DNA from: Streptomyces sp. I05A-00742
Lineage (GTDB): Bacteria; Actinomycetota; Actinomycetes; Streptomycetales; Streptomycetaceae
Length of the DNA: 64,000 nt
Assembly (NCBI RefSeq): GCF_013055795.1
Contig: NZ_JABETO010000019.1
Location: 1-64,000, forward strand
Reading direction: 5' to 3'
Shown: positions 62,937 through 64,000 of the stretch, in pieces
Numbering within the stretch: position 1 is the first letter of the stretch
How the letters are laid out: each line of letters opens with the position of its first letter
Notes under the pieces: generated by a model
Seen by the model: only the letters and a program-made list of their open reading frames with translations
Databases searched by the model: none
Told to the model about the DNA's origin: nothing
Translations under genes and position numbers: made by a program

Positions 62937-64000
62937 TCACCCCCCGGCGCCGAACCACCGTTCCAGCGCCGCCTCCAGGCCGTCCCCCGACGCCGTGCCG
63001 GCCCAGCACACGTACCCGTCCGGCCGGAGCAGGACCGTGTCGGCGCCCGGATCCGACGGAGTAGTGGTCCGGTCGACGCGGTCCGCCCAGCGCCCGACGA
63101 GGGCGTCGAGGTGCGAGTCGGGGGAGCGGGCGATGAACAGGCCGCGCCCGGTGGGGAGTTCGAAGCCCGGGAGGCGGGCGCCGAGGAGGGGGTGGGCGGG
63201 GGTGCCGGGGGCCATGGGGTAGCGGATGGCGAGGCCGGAGATCATGCCGGTGATGTGGCGGTTGGCGGTGGGTTCGGAGAGGAGGCCGGCGACGATGGAG
63301 CGCAGGGCGCGGGCGTCGTCGTCGGGGTTGAGCAGGACGCCCTGGGCCCTGGTGTTCTCCAGGACCGCCGCGCCGACGGGGTGGCGTTCGTCGTGGTAGG
63401 TGGCGAGGAGGCCGGGAGGTGCCCAGCCGTGGAGGGTGGCGGCGAGCTTCCAGCCCAGGTTGAAGGCGTCCTGCACACCGAGGTTGAGGCCCTGGCCGCC
63501 CGCCGGGAGGTGGATGTGGGCGGCGTCGCCGGCCAGTAACACCCGGCCGTTGACGTACTGCGCCGCCTGGCGGGACGCGTCGGTGAAGCGGGAGGCCAGG
63601 CGAACCTCGCGGAGCCGGAAGTGGGGGCCGGGGCCGCTGGAGAGGGCGGTACGGACCTCTTCGGCGGTGACCGGGGCGGCGCGGCCAACGGTCTGGTCCT
63701 GGCTCGTGAACAGGAAGCGGTGAACGCCGTCGCCGAGCCACGTCAGGCGTGCCGCCGGTCCCTCCAGGGGATCGAACGAGGGGAGGCGCCACTCGGTGGG
63801 CAGCGCGGGGTCGGGTTCCAGCACGATGTCGGCGACGACCATGGAGAACCGGCCGTCGCGGCCGGGGAACCCGACACCGAGTTCCTTGCGCACCCGGCTG
63901 CGCCCGCCGTCCGCGCCCACCAGGTAGGCGGCGCGCAGCGTGGTGGTGCCGTCCGGGCCGGTGACGGTGGCGGTGACCCCGTCCGCGTCCTGGGCGAGGC
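62937..64000 (-). CDS. FAD-dependent aromatic monooxygenase, 3' part (N-terminus beyond window)
   Basis: About 354 residues are visible. The frame is open to the right edge, so the N-terminal GxGxxG FAD motif is outside. GADGGRSRVRKELG is the DG motif, and GRVLLAGDAAHIHLPAGGQGLNLGVQDAFNLGWKLA is the GD motif of class A flavin hydroxylases (PF01494). The C-terminal thioredoxin-like domain ends with GLEAALERWFG. Such enzymes hydroxylate phenols, polyketides or antibiotics such as rifampicin. One leucine in the GD motif is TTA (63537-63539), so expression probably needs the bldA tRNA. Confidence 0.87.
   Translation of the reverse strand, partial: LAQDADGVTATVTGPDGTTTLRAAYLVGADGGRSRVRKELGVGFPGRDGRFSMVVADIVLEPDPALPTEWRLPSFDPLEGPAARLTWLGDGVHRFLFTSQDQTVGRAAPVTAEEVRTALSSGPGPHFRLREVRLASRFTDASRQAAQYVNGRVLLAGDAAHIHLPAGGQGLNLGVQDAFNLGWKLAATLHGWAPPGLLATYHDERHPVGAAVLENTRAQGVLLNPDDDARALRSIVAGLLSEPTANRHITGMISGLAIRYPMAPGTPAHPLLGARLPGFELPTGRGLFIARSPDSHLDALVGRWADRVDRTTTPSDPGADTVLLRPDGYVCWAGTASGDGLEAALERWFGAGG

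Overview
The window is a very GC-rich actinobacterial chromosome segment, almost certainly from Streptomyces or a close relative. The grounds are the extreme GC bias at third codon positions, many GTG starts and GTGA/ATGA stop-start overlaps, the sporulation regulator WhiA, an RbpA-family RNA polymerase binding protein, a mycothiol-type isomerase, the OpcA-Zwf pair, rare TTA codons confined to accessory genes, and an intergenic hairpin repeat typical of Streptomyces. No phage, insertion sequence, CRISPR array, rRNA or tRNA was found. Much of the gene order (rpsA-coaE-uvrB-uvrA; uvrC-rapZ-yvcK-whiA; gap-pgk-tpiA-secG; pgl-opcA-zwf-tal-tkt; ctaB/ctaA; suf) is the conserved actinobacterial core also known from Mycobacterium.

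Layout. 1-8 kb: 5' part of an HrpB-type helicase, a lactate permease, a methyltransferase, rpsA (with a clear housekeeping promoter), a PAC2 protein, coaE and a TPR protein. 8-16 kb: a small membrane protein, a WGR/beta-propeller protein, a secreted glycerophosphodiesterase and uvrB, then a tellurium-resistance-type block (TerD, a TerD protein with a degenerate FtsK-like domain, TerC). 17-26 kb: an MFS transporter, a metallo-hydrolase, a mycothiol-dependent isomerase, uvrA, a PfkB sugar kinase, a Tat/lipoprotein Rieske protein and a TTA-containing regulator. 26-33 kb: a secreted AvrRpt2-like cysteine protease with an anchored partner, then uvrC-rapZ-yvcK-whiA. 33-42 kb: a large secreted zinc carboxypeptidase, gap-pgk-tpiA-secG, an RbpA paralogue and pgi. 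42-49 kb: the pentose phosphate operon tkt-tal-zwf-opcA-pgl on the minus strand. 49-54 kb: heme O and heme A synthases and a two-gene ABC exporter. 54-60.5 kb: the SUF iron-sulfur operon sufR-B-D-Rieske-C-S-U-T. 60.5-64 kb: agmatine deiminase, two small secreted or membrane proteins and the 3' part of a FAD monooxygenase.

How it works together. Glycolysis and the pentose phosphate pathway lie side by side, giving carbon flux and NADPH. Three UvrABC genes give nucleotide excision repair. The SUF operon assembles Fe-S clusters, probably under a SufR repressor whose apparent operator overlaps its own start codon. The clearest regulatory signal is a LexA-independent DNA-damage (RecA-NDp/PafBC-type) promoter, with the same 9-mer, 8-nt spacer and TAnnnT, upstream of uvrB, uvrC and the WGR/propeller gene. 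This puts an uncharacterised WGR protein in the same predicted regulon as excision repair. A consensus sigma-R promoter lies upstream of pgi.

Less explored candidates are the TerD-pseudo-FtsK protein beside TerD and TerC; the TTA-codon regulator next to a secreted cysteine protease and its coupled membrane-anchored partner; and a six-copy 15-bp tandem repeat that grew from the last codons of sufT and now encodes the end of agmatine deiminase on the other strand.
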